The position numbers and the translations under genes were made by a program. The notes below the pieces were generated by a model that was not told where the DNA came from, did not search any database, and saw only the letters and a list, made by a program, of their open reading frames with translations. From Methanothrix harundinacea (GTDB lineage: Archaea; Halobacteriota; Methanosarcinia; Methanotrichales; Methanotrichaceae), in NCBI GenBank assembly GCA_002502785.1, contig DAQG01000103.1, forward strand, positions 1 through 54,143: a stretch of DNA of 54,143 nucleotides. The letters run 5' to 3'. Shown piece by piece: positions 1 through 8,638 of the stretch (positions are counted from its first letter, which is position 1; the number at the start of each line of letters is the position of its first letter).

Positions 1-2
1 TC

Positions 3-167
3 CATAAGGTCAGTGTTGCCGCCCGAAGAACCGAGGATCGAGACTGCCTTTGCAGGATTGCCGATCTTGCCAAGTTAGGACAAATAATCGGTGAGGAGCT
101 TGGAGACGAGAACAACCGCCGGAAGTTTGCTATTCTAGCTGAAGACCTTTCGGGGGAGACGCCATAG
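3..167 (+). CDS. 3' end of an unrecognised gene cut by the left edge
   Basis: An open frame runs from the first bases of the window to a TAG stop at 165-167 and reads like protein, with stretches such as CRIADLAKLGQIIGEEL and RRKFAILAEDLSGETP: charged, helix-forming and without low-complexity sequence. The 5' part lies outside the window, so neither start nor length can be judged. It converges on and overlaps the end of the Nudix gene by about 38 nt. I do not recognise the family. It could be a chance open frame, hence low confidence. Confidence 0.3.
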   Translation, partial: HKVSVAARRTEDRDCLCRIADLAKLGQIIGEELGDENNRRKFAILAEDLSGETP

Positions 168-765
168 CTTTTGGTGATTCGTACTCGTAGAGGAAAGGGA
201 GTAAATCTGGGTTAATTAGGACACGCTGTGCCATAAGCGTCCAATATATCCAATGCCTTGGAAGGGGTGCCAGAGGGTGTACACCTTTTCCCTGCGCAGG
301 AATGCATAACCACTCCTCTAGGTTGAAACGGCAAAACTTACAGTCGAGGGTCTCGGGGAGCGCAGGGCGGAGGCCTGCCCCAGAGGTCTTGTCTATTCCT
401 GCGAATAGAATAATCAGCTCCCCTCTAATGTTTCGACGTCTCGATTTAAAATATGGTCGAGTAAGCCATGCTGCCACATTCAAGTTTGAAGGCGACGATA
501 ACCCTGTCTCTTCCCTCAACTCCCGCAACGCTGCCTGGCTTGGCATCTCCTCGGAGGCAACAGCACCACCAGGAAGGGTCCATGGTAAGCCGCCGATTGC
601 GTCTTGGGCATACCTGCCCAGCTTGGTCATTAGAACCTTCTCTAAAGTGGGGTCAAAAATTGCGATAAACGATCCCAGCCGCCAACCTCGCATGGAGATG
701 AAGCTAACGGCGGCTGCGTTGATATCATCGACGCTTTTTTGATTGATGTGAGTGATATAGTTCAT
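130..765 (-). CDS. Nudix hydrolase family protein
   Basis: A Nudix box is complete in the middle of the protein: G-x5-E-x7-RELREETGL, the Mg-binding signature of pyrophosphohydrolases that cleave nucleoside diphosphates linked to another moiety. The substrate cannot be read from sequence. An ATG at 807 would make a longer protein, but an archaeal TATA-like box (ATATATAAAAAG on this strand, about 815-826) puts transcription start near 797, so I prefer the ATG at 765, about 211 residues. The region is AT-richer than the genes to its right. The C-terminal 60 or so residues after the Nudix fold have no recognisable motif. Family call is firm; function beyond it is open. Confidence 0.8.
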   Translation of the reverse strand: MNYITHINQKSVDDINAAAVSFISMRGWRLGSFIAIFDPTLEKVLMTKLGRYAQDAIGGLPWTLPGGAVASEEMPSQAALRELREETGLSSPSNLNVAAWLTRPYFKSRRRNIRGELIILFAGIDKTSGAGLRPALPETLDCKFCRFNLEEWLCIPAQGKGVHPLAPLPRHWIYWTLMAQRVLINPDLLPFLYEYESPKAMASPPKGLQLE

Positions 766-910
766 CGAGATCGTCCAGATTATATCGACGTCAGGCGGAA
801 TTGCCATTCAAACTTTTTATATATTATGTGGCTAAAAGGTATGTTGATGTATATCTTTAAGCATAGTTTATCGAAAAAGGATAGGATGATAGGCTATCCT
901 AGTTCGGAAA

Positions 911-1114
911 TTAGCGTTTCTTTTTTTCTTCTTTCCTAGCATGATCCCATCCAGCTTTGTAAGCATCTTTCTCTCCACTGGTTGGGTTCCATCTACATTT
1001 GCCGCCACCAGTAAGGGTATCAATAACTCCGGGCCGATCTTTCATCTCTCTTTTCGAATCGCTGTATCCATCCCAAAATGCCTTTTCTCCCTTGTTTTTG
1101 TTGTCTTTGGCCAT
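911..1114 (-). CDS. small charged hypothetical protein, leaderless
   Basis: This 67-residue protein is Lys/Asp/Glu-rich with a Gly-Tyr-Ser-Asp segment near the N terminus and a C-terminal stretch ending in Ala-Gly-Trp-Asp-His-Ala-Arg plus a KKKR tail. It resembles short archaeal proteins with an 'AYKAGWDHA'-type helix, but I cannot name a family. Support for a real gene comes from a good TATA box (TTTATATG on this strand, 1138-1145) centred 28 nt before the ATG, the spacing expected of a leaderless transcript. No ribosome-binding site is seen. Confidence 0.55.
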   Translation of the reverse strand: MAKDNKNKGEKAFWDGYSDSKREMKDRPGVIDTLTGGGKCRWNPTSGEKDAYKAGWDHARKEEKKKR

Positions 1115-1137
1115 AGTAGCCTGACAGTCAATGTTCT

Positions 1138-1145
1138 CATATAAA
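1138..1145 (-). promoter_or_regulatory. TATA box for the small gene at 911-1114
   Basis: TTTATATG on the minus strand, centred 28 nt upstream of the ATG at 1114. This matches the archaeal TATA consensus and spacing for leaderless initiation. Confidence 0.55.
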
Positions 1146-1421
1146 GATTTCGTACGTGTTTAACTATCAAAAATAACCATCATTAAACCCAGTTTATGAT
1201 GTAACACATAACTAATTCCAGAGAGGAGGCAAATTCTGTAAAAATTAGCTATCATATTTTGTAGAAATACGTGTTTTTCGACCAACATCCTACAATTGAT
1301 TCTGGGGAAGCTGAACATATGCACGAGAATCAATATAGAAAACTTGAACACCTTTCCGAAAAAAATCACCGGCAGAGACTGCCCCCGATTTCGTCTCGTC
1401 GGCCACGCTCCCTTCGCCCCC
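1146..1421. other. AT-rich intergenic stretch, no gene seen
   Basis: Short AT-rich spacer between the small gene's promoter and the convergent end of the YchF gene. Open frames here are short, lack ribosome-binding sites and have no protein-like composition. I see no RNA gene or repeat in it. Confidence 0.5.
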
Positions 1422-2588
1422 TCACTTCGTCGAGACGATCTTTATGACGTCCCCAGCCTTCAGCTCGTGCTTCTCCCCGAGCCTCCTCTTCGACCTCCCA
1501 TCCAGGGCGAAGAGGAAGCTGTCCCCGATGTCGGTGTGAATCCGATAGGCGAGGTCCTTCGTCGTCGAGCCCTTCTTCATCAGGTAGGCGTCCGGTAGGA
1601 CGACACCGTTCCGATCGGTCCACTTCCCCTCGTCCTCCACCGGGAATACCGGTATGTAATCGAGAAGCTCGAAGACCGCCCGATCGATGCACTCCTGGAC
1701 CCCCGTTCCTCCCATCCCTTTTAGGATCGCGCGGATTTTTTCAAGCCCCGCTTTCTGGGGGCCGGAGAGGTCCTTTACGAGCTCGAAGTCTTGGTCGCCG
1801 GGGCGGTATTTGATGGCGCCGCTTTTGTCCGCCATCCTCAGGGCCACCTCGGCTGCGGCGCTCGTCGGGACGACGATCTCGTCCAAGGCCTTCAGGCGCT
1901 CGACGAACTCGGGGGGCGCAACGTCCACCTTGTTGGCTGCGATGATCATCGGCTTGCTTGCATCTCGGAGTAGCTCTGCAAACCTCTTCATCTCCTCCTC
2001 GCCCCACTTCGTCGGATCGCCCTTCATCACCGAGAGCGCCCACCTCACGTGCTGGTCTGTGACCCCGGCTCCTGCGAGCTGCTCGGCGATGAGGGGCTCG
2101 ATCTTGATCCCCTCGGCCCGGACCCGCCTCATCAGCCTCTCCCAGTTCCGGTTGAGGATGCCGTAAAGCCACATCCCGATCTCGCGCTTCAGAAACTCCA
2201 CGTCTGACATGGGGTCGTAGTTTCCGACGCCGACGGGGTTACCCTCCGCGTCGGCGGATCCCGAGGCGTCCAGGACGTGGATGACGGCTTCGGCGACCCG
2301 AAGGCTGTCGAGAAACTCGTTTCCCAGGCCCTTTCCCAGGTGAGCGTCGGGGACGAGCCCCGCCACGTCGATCAGCTCCACGGGGACGTACCTCACCCCG
2401 TCCCTGCACTTGCCGCACTCTGTCCCAGTCTCACGACAGGGGCAGGGTACCCTTACAGAGGACACCCCGTGGTTCGCATCGATCGTGGTGAAGGGGTAGT
2501 TTGCTATCTCCACCTCGGCAAGGGTCGCCGCCTTGAAGAAGGTGGACTTGCCGGCGTTAGGCTTTCCAGCCAGCCCCACTGATAACAT
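1422..2588 (-). CDS. ychF: YchF/Obg-type GTP-binding protein with TGS domain
   Basis: The 388-residue protein belongs to the YchF branch of translation-associated P-loop GTPases, which bind ribosomes and often prefer ATP. Visible motifs are the P loop GLAGKPNAGKST (residues 5-16), DVAGLVP (about 74-80), and NKVD (219-222). A TGS domain fills roughly the last 90 residues. Residues 49-61 carry a four-cysteine cluster (C49, C51, C58, C61), an insertion found in archaeal members that looks able to hold a metal. Length is normal for archaeal YchF. The ATG at 2588 begins directly at the first beta strand. It stands alone, convergent with nothing coding on its 3' side. Confidence 0.93.
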   Translation of the reverse strand: MLSVGLAGKPNAGKSTFFKAATLAEVEIANYPFTTIDANHGVSSVRVPCPCRETGTECGKCRDGVRYVPVELIDVAGLVPDAHLGKGLGNEFLDSLRVAEAVIHVLDASGSADAEGNPVGVGNYDPMSDVEFLKREIGMWLYGILNRNWERLMRRVRAEGIKIEPLIAEQLAGAGVTDQHVRWALSVMKGDPTKWGEEEMKRFAELLRDASKPMIIAANKVDVAPPEFVERLKALDEIVVPTSAAAEVALRMADKSGAIKYRPGDQDFELVKDLSGPQKAGLEKIRAILKGMGGTGVQECIDRAVFELLDYIPVFPVEDEGKWTDRNGVVLPDAYLMKKGSTTKDLAYRIHTDIGDSFLFALDGRSKRRLGEKHELKAGDVIKIVSTK

Positions 2589-2665
2589 GGGATACCATCC
2601 TGGTCTTCTGATCTACAGCTGATTTCAAGCCCGTCGTTTTTCGGGCTTGCTTCATCTCCCTCTAT

Positions 2666-3772
2666 TCATCTCCTTATGTTCACGGGAACGCCGCGCCCGA
2701 GGAGCTCCGCGGTCTTGGCCGTGAACCGCTCCTCCTTCCCCTTGGCGAGCCTCCCGGCGAGGGCGAGCCCCTTCTCAGAGACGGCCGCCTCCTCGATGGC
2801 TCCCGCCTTGAGGGCCTCCTCGTAGACTTTGGCGCCAGCGTCGGTCCTGGGCAGAACCGTCGACCAGCCCGACTTCGACCCGACAGACCCGACGGATATG
2901 TCGGCGAGCTCGGCGGAGAAGTCGAAGCAGGGACCGCACCCCTTCCAGACGTAATCGTCGGTCTGGTCGATGGGGACCTCTTTCACCTGGTCGCCGGAGA
3001 GGACCCTGAACATCCCCTTCTGGATCTCGAACTTATCGACATCCTCGGGCGAAAGGCCGAAGGAGCCCTGGACGAGTTCGGGGAAGAGCCGCTCGTACTC
3101 GAAGTTCTCCATGCAGAAGAGACCCACCAGGAGGGCGATCTTCTTCTGGCCGAACTGGTAGGGCTCCTCCAGAAGCTGAACCTTCCTCAGCGCCTGGATC
3201 TGGCAGGGGGTGCCGACGAAGCCGATCTTTTTGAACCCCTGGTCCATCGCCATCTGGACCCCGGTGACGCTGGGGGTGATGGTGTACTTCGTCCCGGCGG
3301 CCGCGGCGATCTCCTCGGCGGTAGTCGCGATCTTGGGGACGCCCCTCCACTTCTCGTCCCTCCCGGTGACGACGGCGCAGTCGATGACGCCGGACTCCAG
3401 TGCTCGGATGAGCAGAGCGGTGGCGACGCCACCGTCCTGGGCCCTGACGCCGGAACTCTTGATCCTGGCGGATGCGGCCTTCTTGTAAATGCCCAAGGGC
3501 TCATCCTCCTTTCTCTCCCTACCGAAGATCCGCTTCTCCATCCTCGGCATGTCCAGCATGGTCCGAGGACAGTAGGCGTAGCAGAGGCCGCAGAGGGGGT
3601 CGTAGTCGATGAGCTCCGGCCTGTTACCCTCTTTGTCGATCTTGGGACAGAAGGCGATGCAGTTTCCGCAGTAACAGCAGAGCTCCTTCTTGATGACGTC
3701 GTGCTCAAGCTCACCAAATCCGTACTCCAGATATGATGGCTCGGGATACTTCTCCTTGGCAGCCATGATCAT
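2666..3772 (-). CDS. coenzyme F420 hydrogenase/dehydrogenase beta subunit family Fe-S protein
   Basis: This 368-residue protein is the family that binds FAD and exchanges electrons between coenzyme F420 and Fe-S partners (FrhB, FpoF and relatives). The N terminus has one full [4Fe-4S] motif, C32-x2-C35-x2-C38-x3-C42, and a second group C61-x2-C64-x3-C68. The body contains the family's FVGTPCQIQALRK-type segment and further cysteines (GLFCMENF, KGCGPCFDF). No hydrogenase or dehydrogenase partner is adjacent, so its redox partner is unknown. It is divergent from mfnF with 75 nt between. ATG is at 3772; a second at 3766 (MAAKEK) is equally possible. Confidence 0.85.
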   Translation of the reverse strand: MIMAAKEKYPEPSYLEYGFGELEHDVIKKELCCYCGNCIAFCPKIDKEGNRPELIDYDPLCGLCYAYCPRTMLDMPRMEKRIFGRERKEDEPLGIYKKAASARIKSSGVRAQDGGVATALLIRALESGVIDCAVVTGRDEKWRGVPKIATTAEEIAAAAGTKYTITPSVTGVQMAMDQGFKKIGFVGTPCQIQALRKVQLLEEPYQFGQKKIALLVGLFCMENFEYERLFPELVQGSFGLSPEDVDKFEIQKGMFRVLSGDQVKEVPIDQTDDYVWKGCGPCFDFSAELADISVGSVGSKSGWSTVLPRTDAGAKVYEEALKAGAIEEAAVSEKGLALAGRLAKGKEERFTAKTAELLGRGVPVNIRR

Positions 3773-3816
3773 CTCTCCAAAAGCTAGGTGCGTAGATAGC
3801 GGCCAATTAGCCTAAA

Positions 3817-3826
3817 GCTTTTATGG
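3817..3826 (+). promoter_or_regulatory. TATA box for mfnF
   Basis: GCTTTTATGG centred 26 nt before the ATG at 3848, the spacing expected for a leaderless archaeal mRNA. This supports the ATG over the TTG six bases upstream. Confidence 0.5.
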
Positions 3827-3847
3827 TATATCGGGGCGAGTTTGGTC

Positions 3848-4810
3848 ATGATCCTGGGCCTTGACGTGGGCGGAGCAAATACCAAAGCCGCCAGTTCCGA
3901 CGGTTTGTTCACAATGATTGAGTACCTCCCTCTCTGGAAGGAGGCCCCCCTGAAGCCGCTCCTCCGCAGGATCTCCAATGAAGCAAAGCCCGAGGCCCTC
4001 GGCGTCGTCATGACCGGCGAGCTGGCCGACTGCTTCTCTGATAAAAGGTCCGGCATCGTCCAAATCAAGGAGGCTGTCGAGCGGTCCTTCTCGTGTCCCG
4101 TCAAGTTCTGGGGCGTCGACGGCTTTCGGTGGCGCGACCTCAGCGACCTCGCCGCCGCCAACTGGTCCGCCTCGGCAAGCCTCGTCTCCGAGGAGATCGG
4201 AGACTGCATCTTCGTCGACATGGGCTCAACGACAACAGACCTGATACCGATAAAAGATGGGCCCAAGGCCGCCAAAACCGACTTCGAGCGGCTGGCGAAG
4301 GGAGAGCTGATCTACTCCGGCCTTCTGAGGACGAACTTGGCCGCCCTTCTCCGATATGTGGAGATCGGGGGGAGGAGGGTCCCCCTCTCTTCAGAGCTCT
4401 TCGCCATCGCCGCCGACGCCCATCTCATCCTCGGCGAAATCGCCGAGGGCGATTACACCGTCGAGGCCCCCGACGGCGGCGGAAAAGATCGGATCTCGGC
4501 CGGAAGGAGGCTCGCTCGGACCGTCTGCGCCGACCCTGAGGAGATCGGTTCTGAAGGGGTCTTCGAGATCGCCCGCCAGGCGAGATACCGACAGACGAGG
4601 CTCCTGACGGAGGGGATTGGCAGATTGGCGGAAAGGCACGCCCTCAATCTCGTCATCGCCGCCGGGATCGGCGAGGTTTTGATCGAAGAGGCCGCCCACG
4701 ACCTCAACCTCGAATGCGTCAGGCTTTCGGAGAGGTACGATTCCGCGGTCTCAGACGTCTTTCCGGCTTACGCCGTCGCGCGCCTTCTGGAGATGGAGCC
4801 GTCGGGCTGA
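3848..4810 (+). CDS. mfnF: methanofuran biosynthesis synthase MfnF (H4MPT-linked C1 pathway protein)
   Basis: The 320-residue protein has the ASKHA/hydantoinase-like fold of the family first noted as 'H4MPT-linked C1 transfer pathway protein' and later assigned as MfnF. MfnF joins the aminomethylfuran unit to glutamyl-tyramine, a late step of methanofuran synthesis. Nucleotide-fold motifs are visible: LDVGGANTK at the N terminus and FVDMGSTTTDLIPI about one third in, plus IAAGIGE near the C terminus. A TTG at 3842 extends the frame by two codons, but promoter spacing favours the ATG at 3848. It is divergent from an F420-family Fe-S protein, so the two share a 75-nt intergenic control region. 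Confidence 0.85.
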   Translation: MILGLDVGGANTKAASSDGLFTMIEYLPLWKEAPLKPLLRRISNEAKPEALGVVMTGELADCFSDKRSGIVQIKEAVERSFSCPVKFWGVDGFRWRDLSDLAAANWSASASLVSEEIGDCIFVDMGSTTTDLIPIKDGPKAAKTDFERLAKGELIYSGLLRTNLAALLRYVEIGGRRVPLSSELFAIAADAHLILGEIAEGDYTVEAPDGGGKDRISAGRRLARTVCADPEEIGSEGVFEIARQARYRQTRLLTEGIGRLAERHALNLVIAAGIGEVLIEEAAHDLNLECVRLSERYDSAVSDVFPAYAVARLLEMEPSG

Positions 4811-4826
4811 AATAAGCGGAGGCTGT

Positions 4827-6464
4827 CTAGCCTCCAAATCCATGGGCGAGGTAGGGGGCGACGATTATGAAGATCAGAGATGAGAAGATCAGCCAGGCCA
4901 TCACCGCCACCACGGCTCTCGTCATCCTCTCAGCCCTGGCATCGCTCTTGAAGATCGCCGCAAACCCCATGTGGAGCATGTCCCTGAAGATGTGGCCTCC
5001 GTCCAGGGGCACCGCCGGAAGGCAGTTGAAGAGGCCTGCGTAAAGGTTGATCAGCCCGACCCAGAAGAGGAAGTTTGCGATCCAGAAGATCTTTCCTCCC
5101 AGGGGCTCGGCCCAGCCCGAGGGCTCGAATAGCTGGGTGATCCAGCCCGAAAAGCCGGGAAATCCCATCTCCGTGAAGCCGGGAATACCAGAGAAGGGAA
5201 GGCCCATGAGGGAGAGGATGCCAACAAGGCCGGACCGCGGCATCTCCTGGAGGGCTGCGAGGAAGGCCCCTCCGGGAAACTCCTGGAAGGTGGCTCCGTC
5301 CAAGTAGACGGCGTTCGCCGAGACGCCGGAGAACCCTACTCCTATGAACCCCGTCCCAGACCCGTCGGGGTTGGCGGTGAGGGTGACGTTGTAATCGCCC
5401 CTGTTTGTCCCGATGGTGACGGTCTGCCCCTCGCGGGTTGTGTTCATGGATGACCTGAAGGATTCCCAGTCCGGAGTCGCATCGCCGTCGATCTCGGAGA
5501 TGGTGACCCCAGGCTGCATCCCCGCCGCCTCGGCTGGAGACCCTTCGAAGACGTAGGATACTACGACGCCCCGTCGGATGGGCCCTTCAAGCTCTAGGTC
5601 CACCACTTCCTCGCCCCGGAGTAGCTTGAGTTTTTCCGGCCCCTCTTTGCCTGCCGCCATTATTAGATCCTCGATATTCCCGATCCTCGTGCCGTCGGCC
5701 AAAAGGACGATCATCTGACTCTCAAAGCCGGCGAGGCCTGCCGCAGAATCAGGGACCACATCCACCACCACGACCCTATCCACGGGCGCGATGGCCCCGA
5801 TCACCGGCCCGAAGAAGAGGGCGAGGGCCAGGGCCGCCACAACGAAGTTCGCAATGACCCCCGCCGAAAGGATCCGAACCCTAGCGGCCCGGGACGCCTT
5901 CGCTTTCTTATTTTCCGACCCAAAGAGCTCCTCCTCGTCCGGCTCGACGAAGGCGGCCACTGGGGCTGCGAGGAGTGCGATCCCCATCGACTTGACCCTG
6001 ATCCCCTCGGCCCTGCAGAGGATTCCGTGACTGAACTCGTGAACCGCCATCGTCACGAAGAGGGCGATCCACCCCCACCAGAGGGGTATGAACTGGTTAA
6101 TCCCCGGAATCAGAAGGACGTTTCTCGGGGCTGTGTAGACGCTCGGCTCCGGAGGCGACTGCATAACCGCAAAGGTCATCAAAAGGAAGAAGGCGAGAAA
6201 GGAGAACATCCCCAGAACGACCAGGGGAATCCCGGCGGCGATCGCCATTTTCCAGAACCTCTTAGGGCTGCTGAGCCTGTCAATGAGAGAAAGCCACCTC
6301 GTTGTCCTGATCATGATCACAGGACCCCAGTTCCCCAGGTTCAGGCCCTTCAGGCTCTTCACCCTGCTCAGTCTTTTGGCCAGGACCCAGTGGATGTTCA
6401 AAGCCAGGATCGCGATCAAAAACCAGTCGAAGAGGGTCGGCTCCGGGATGAGGGAAAAGTCCAA
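4827..6464 (-). CDS. site-2-protease family membrane metalloprotease (M50) with PDZ domains
   Basis: The protein is 545 residues and cleaves membrane-embedded substrates within the bilayer. The zinc site is visible as HEFSH at residues 142-146 and LDGG near residue 487, both within hydrophobic segments. Two PDZ-like regions sit between them in the soluble part. Membrane helices are present at the N terminus, around HExxH, and at the C terminus. The longer open frame begins at 6665, but I choose the TTG at 6464: it follows AGGAGG with a 7-nt gap, and it avoids overlap with the divergent fdhD gene. Substrate is unknown. Confidence 0.88.
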   Translation of the reverse strand: MDFSLIPEPTLFDWFLIAILALNIHWVLAKRLSRVKSLKGLNLGNWGPVIMIRTTRWLSLIDRLSSPKRFWKMAIAAGIPLVVLGMFSFLAFFLLMTFAVMQSPPEPSVYTAPRNVLLIPGINQFIPLWWGWIALFVTMAVHEFSHGILCRAEGIRVKSMGIALLAAPVAAFVEPDEEELFGSENKKAKASRAARVRILSAGVIANFVVAALALALFFGPVIGAIAPVDRVVVVDVVPDSAAGLAGFESQMIVLLADGTRIGNIEDLIMAAGKEGPEKLKLLRGEEVVDLELEGPIRRGVVVSYVFEGSPAEAAGMQPGVTISEIDGDATPDWESFRSSMNTTREGQTVTIGTNRGDYNVTLTANPDGSGTGFIGVGFSGVSANAVYLDGATFQEFPGGAFLAALQEMPRSGLVGILSLMGLPFSGIPGFTEMGFPGFSGWITQLFEPSGWAEPLGGKIFWIANFLFWVGLINLYAGLFNCLPAVPLDGGHIFRDMLHMGFAAIFKSDARAERMTRAVVAVMAWLIFSSLIFIIVAPYLAHGFGG

Positions 6465-6517
6465 AGGTTTGTCCTCCTGTATTCGAATTCTGTGAATTCG
6501 TTCCGATTTTGATAAGG

Positions 6518-6526
6518 CATATATAA
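6518..6526 (+). promoter_or_regulatory. TATA box for fdhD
   Basis: CATATATAA centred 26 nt upstream of the GTG at 6548, consistent with leaderless transcription. An ATG at 6531 is in another frame and would precede the expected transcript start. Confidence 0.5.
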
Positions 6527-6547
6527 TCTCATGGCAGATCGACGGCC

Positions 6548-7249
6548 GTGAAGCACAAGGCCCGCAAGACGTTGAGGATCGAAAATGGCGAGATCTTCGA
6601 GATCGAAGAGCAGATGCCAAAAGAGGTCGAGCTGGAGATATTCGCAAACGGCGACCTCTTTGCAAAAGCGACCCTCACCCCATCCCAGGAGATGGAGTTT
6701 GTGGCAGGCCACCTCTGGCATCGGGGGCTGATAGAGGACCCTTCCCAGATATTCTCCCTTAAGGTCGAGGGGAGCAAGGCCTGGGCGGAGATCAAACCCC
6801 TGTCCGAAAAGGCTCAGGGGACAGAGACCTTCGGGGAGGCCGATTGGACCGTCAGGTCCGATTGGATACTCGAAAACCTCCTCGCCACCCTCGACTCGGA
6901 CCTCTACAAGATGACCGGTGGGACTCATACGTCCTCCCTCTGCCGGGGAGACGCGATCCTCGCCACCGCTGAAGACGTCGGCCGGCTCAACACCCTGGAC
7001 AAGGCCTTCGGCTGGGGCATCCTCAGAGGGCTCGACCTCGGGGGCTGTTACGTCGTCACCTCCGGCAGGATAACGAGCCATACCATCGAGAAGGTGGGCA
7101 GGTTCGGCGTTCCCCTCATCGCCTCCAAGGGGGCGGTCACCACCCTCGCCGTGGAGATGGCCGCAAAGAGGGGCATGACCCTGGTGGGCTTCGCCCGAAA
7201 GACCAGGATGAACGTCTACGTCGGTGGGGATAGGGTCACCCTGGATTGA
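6548..7249 (+). CDS. fdhD: formate dehydrogenase accessory sulfurtransferase FdhD
   Basis: FdhD passes sulfur from a cysteine desulfurase to the molybdenum or tungsten bis-MGD cofactor of formate dehydrogenases. The 233-residue protein has the family's sequence order: MTGGTHTSSLC, AEDVGRLNTLDKAFGW, TSGRITSHTIEK, and a C-terminal LVGFARKTRMNVY. Only one cysteine is left at the position where bacterial members carry a CxxC pair. No formate dehydrogenase is in this window. In methanogens the tungsten/molybdenum enzyme formylmethanofuran dehydrogenase is a possible alternative client, but that is inference. GTG start supported by the TATA box 26 nt upstream. Confidence 0.88.
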   Translation: MKHKARKTLRIENGEIFEIEEQMPKEVELEIFANGDLFAKATLTPSQEMEFVAGHLWHRGLIEDPSQIFSLKVEGSKAWAEIKPLSEKAQGTETFGEADWTVRSDWILENLLATLDSDLYKMTGGTHTSSLCRGDAILATAEDVGRLNTLDKAFGWGILRGLDLGGCYVVTSGRITSHTIEKVGRFGVPLIASKGAVTTLAVEMAAKRGMTLVGFARKTRMNVYVGGDRVTLD

Positions 7250-7783
7250 TCAGATGTCGCCGATGCTTGAACCGACGAGCTCCTGGTTCTTCTTCTCCAG
7301 GTAGCCGTAGACGGCTCCGTGGGGCGCACCGTCCATCAGCATCTCGATGGCGGTTCTTGCGATCCGGATCTGGTCAGGGTTTCCGATGATTCCGACGGTC
7401 TTGCCGTACACCGAGATCCCGACCCCCGTCAGCTTCTCGGTGATCTCTCGGGTCCTGCCGTCTTTGCCGATTATCCTTCCCTTTATCCGGGCCATGTCGC
7501 TTTTGGTGTTGCAGACCCGCGAAAGGTCTATTACGTCCAGCATCAGGATCTCGTCTTCCAGAAGCGCATAGGCCCTCTCGGGGGAGAATCCCCGGCCTAT
7601 CGCCCTGACGACGTCGGCTAGGCGCATCGCCATGATCGGGTCCTCTCCGGCGACGATCTCAACGGCACCGGTGTCGCTGTCGATCACCAGCTCTGCGCCG
7701 GTCTTCTCCTCGAGCATACCCTTAACCGATCCTGTGGGACCCACCAGAACCCCTATTCGATCTGCTGGAATCTTGATGTGCAA
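7250..7783 (-). CDS. KH-domain RNA-processing protein (archaeal Pno1/Dim2-like)
   Basis: This 177-residue protein has two KH folds: the first with a GPTGSVKG loop near residue 15, the second with IIGKDGRT in the middle. This architecture is the archaeal counterpart of eukaryotic Pno1/Dim2, a factor in small-subunit assembly and 16S rRNA 3' end maturation. It ends 1 nt after the convergent fdhD stop. Upstream on the same strand are RIO1 kinase and aIF1A, a frequent archaeal neighbourhood for ribosome-assembly and initiation genes, so the three are probably linked functionally. A 67-nt gap separates it from rio1 and may contain its own promoter. Confidence 0.85.
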   Translation of the reverse strand: MHIKIPADRIGVLVGPTGSVKGMLEEKTGAELVIDSDTGAVEIVAGEDPIMAMRLADVVRAIGRGFSPERAYALLEDEILMLDVIDLSRVCNTKSDMARIKGRIIGKDGRTREITEKLTGVGISVYGKTVGIIGNPDQIRIARTAIEMLMDGAPHGAVYGYLEKKNQELVGSSIGDI

Positions 7784-7850
7784 AAATATCAGTCTCCGCG
7801 AAAATGTTTAGTGATAATTGCGATTCGTGATCATTCCGATTATAGAAAAG

Positions 7851-8636
7851 TCAGCCAGCCTTTCCGGCTCTGATCTTCTCTTTGATGGCCTCCTCGGAGC
7901 CGACAGCGTACTTCTTTTTGAAGTAGCGAGCGAGGTTTGATATGTCCCTTTCCAAAAAGCTCCTGGCCATCGGGTGTTCCAGGGTCACCGACTGGCCCAT
8001 ATCGATGATCACCGGCTCTCCTTCGTGATAGAGTATGTTAAACTCGCTCAGGTCGGCATGTACCAGGTTCGCCTTGTTGTAGAGGAGAGATATGTACTCG
8101 GTGATCTTCTCAAAGGCCAGCTCCGCTTCTTTCGGCTCCAGGGTCACGTCCTTGAGCTGGGGCGCTGGAGTCTCCACATCACCCACCATCTCCATGACGA
8201 GGATGTTCTCCCTCATGACGATGGGATGAGGCACCTTCACCCCCACCTCTTCAGCCCGCCTGAGATTTCGAAACTCCTTTCTCGTCCAGGCGGCGATGAT
8301 CGCTCTCTTGGTGCCCTTGATGCTCCCAAACCGGGGATCTCCGAGGAGGTAGTTTTGCATGGCCTTGAAGTTGCTTGTATTTATGCGGTAAATCTTGACG
8401 GCGAGGTCCTTCTCGTCTTCTCCCTTGGCGCGAAATATGTTGGCTTCCTTGCCGGTGCTCACCGCCCCGCCGAGGGAGGAGATCACGCCTTTGCTCGCAA
8501 GGGCGTACAAGTCCATCAGGACGCGCCGGTCGAAGACCTCGTCTAAGACCTTGAAATCGTCAGAATCTTTGATGCGCTCACGCATCAGGTCGATCTTCGC
8601 CTCGAACTGTCTCTGCTTCTTGGATTCCTCGGTCAT
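7851..8636 (-). CDS. rio1: RIO1-type serine protein kinase/ATPase
   Basis: The 261-residue protein has the minimal RIO kinase fold used in 40S/30S subunit maturation. Motifs seen: VSTGKEANIF in the flexible P loop, LAVKIYR with the ATP-binding lysine, the catalytic loop LVHADLSEFNIL, and the metal-binding IIDMGQS. The STGKEA form and YRI-S/T-x-F segment point to RIO1 and not RIO2 (no N-terminal winged helix is present). It starts 3 nt from the end of aIF1A, so the two are almost certainly co-transcribed. Confidence 0.93.
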   Translation of the reverse strand: MTEESKKQRQFEAKIDLMRERIKDSDDFKVLDEVFDRRVLMDLYALASKGVISSLGGAVSTGKEANIFRAKGEDEKDLAVKIYRINTSNFKAMQNYLLGDPRFGSIKGTKRAIIAAWTRKEFRNLRRAEEVGVKVPHPIVMRENILVMEMVGDVETPAPQLKDVTLEPKEAELAFEKITEYISLLYNKANLVHADLSEFNILYHEGEPVIIDMGQSVTLEHPMARSFLERDISNLARYFKKKYAVGSEEAIKEKIRAGKAG

Positions 8637-8638
8637 GG

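Noticed and set aside
6416..7081. Minus-strand open frame over fdhD
   Set aside because: Antisense shadow of fdhD; overlaps two genes with good motifs.
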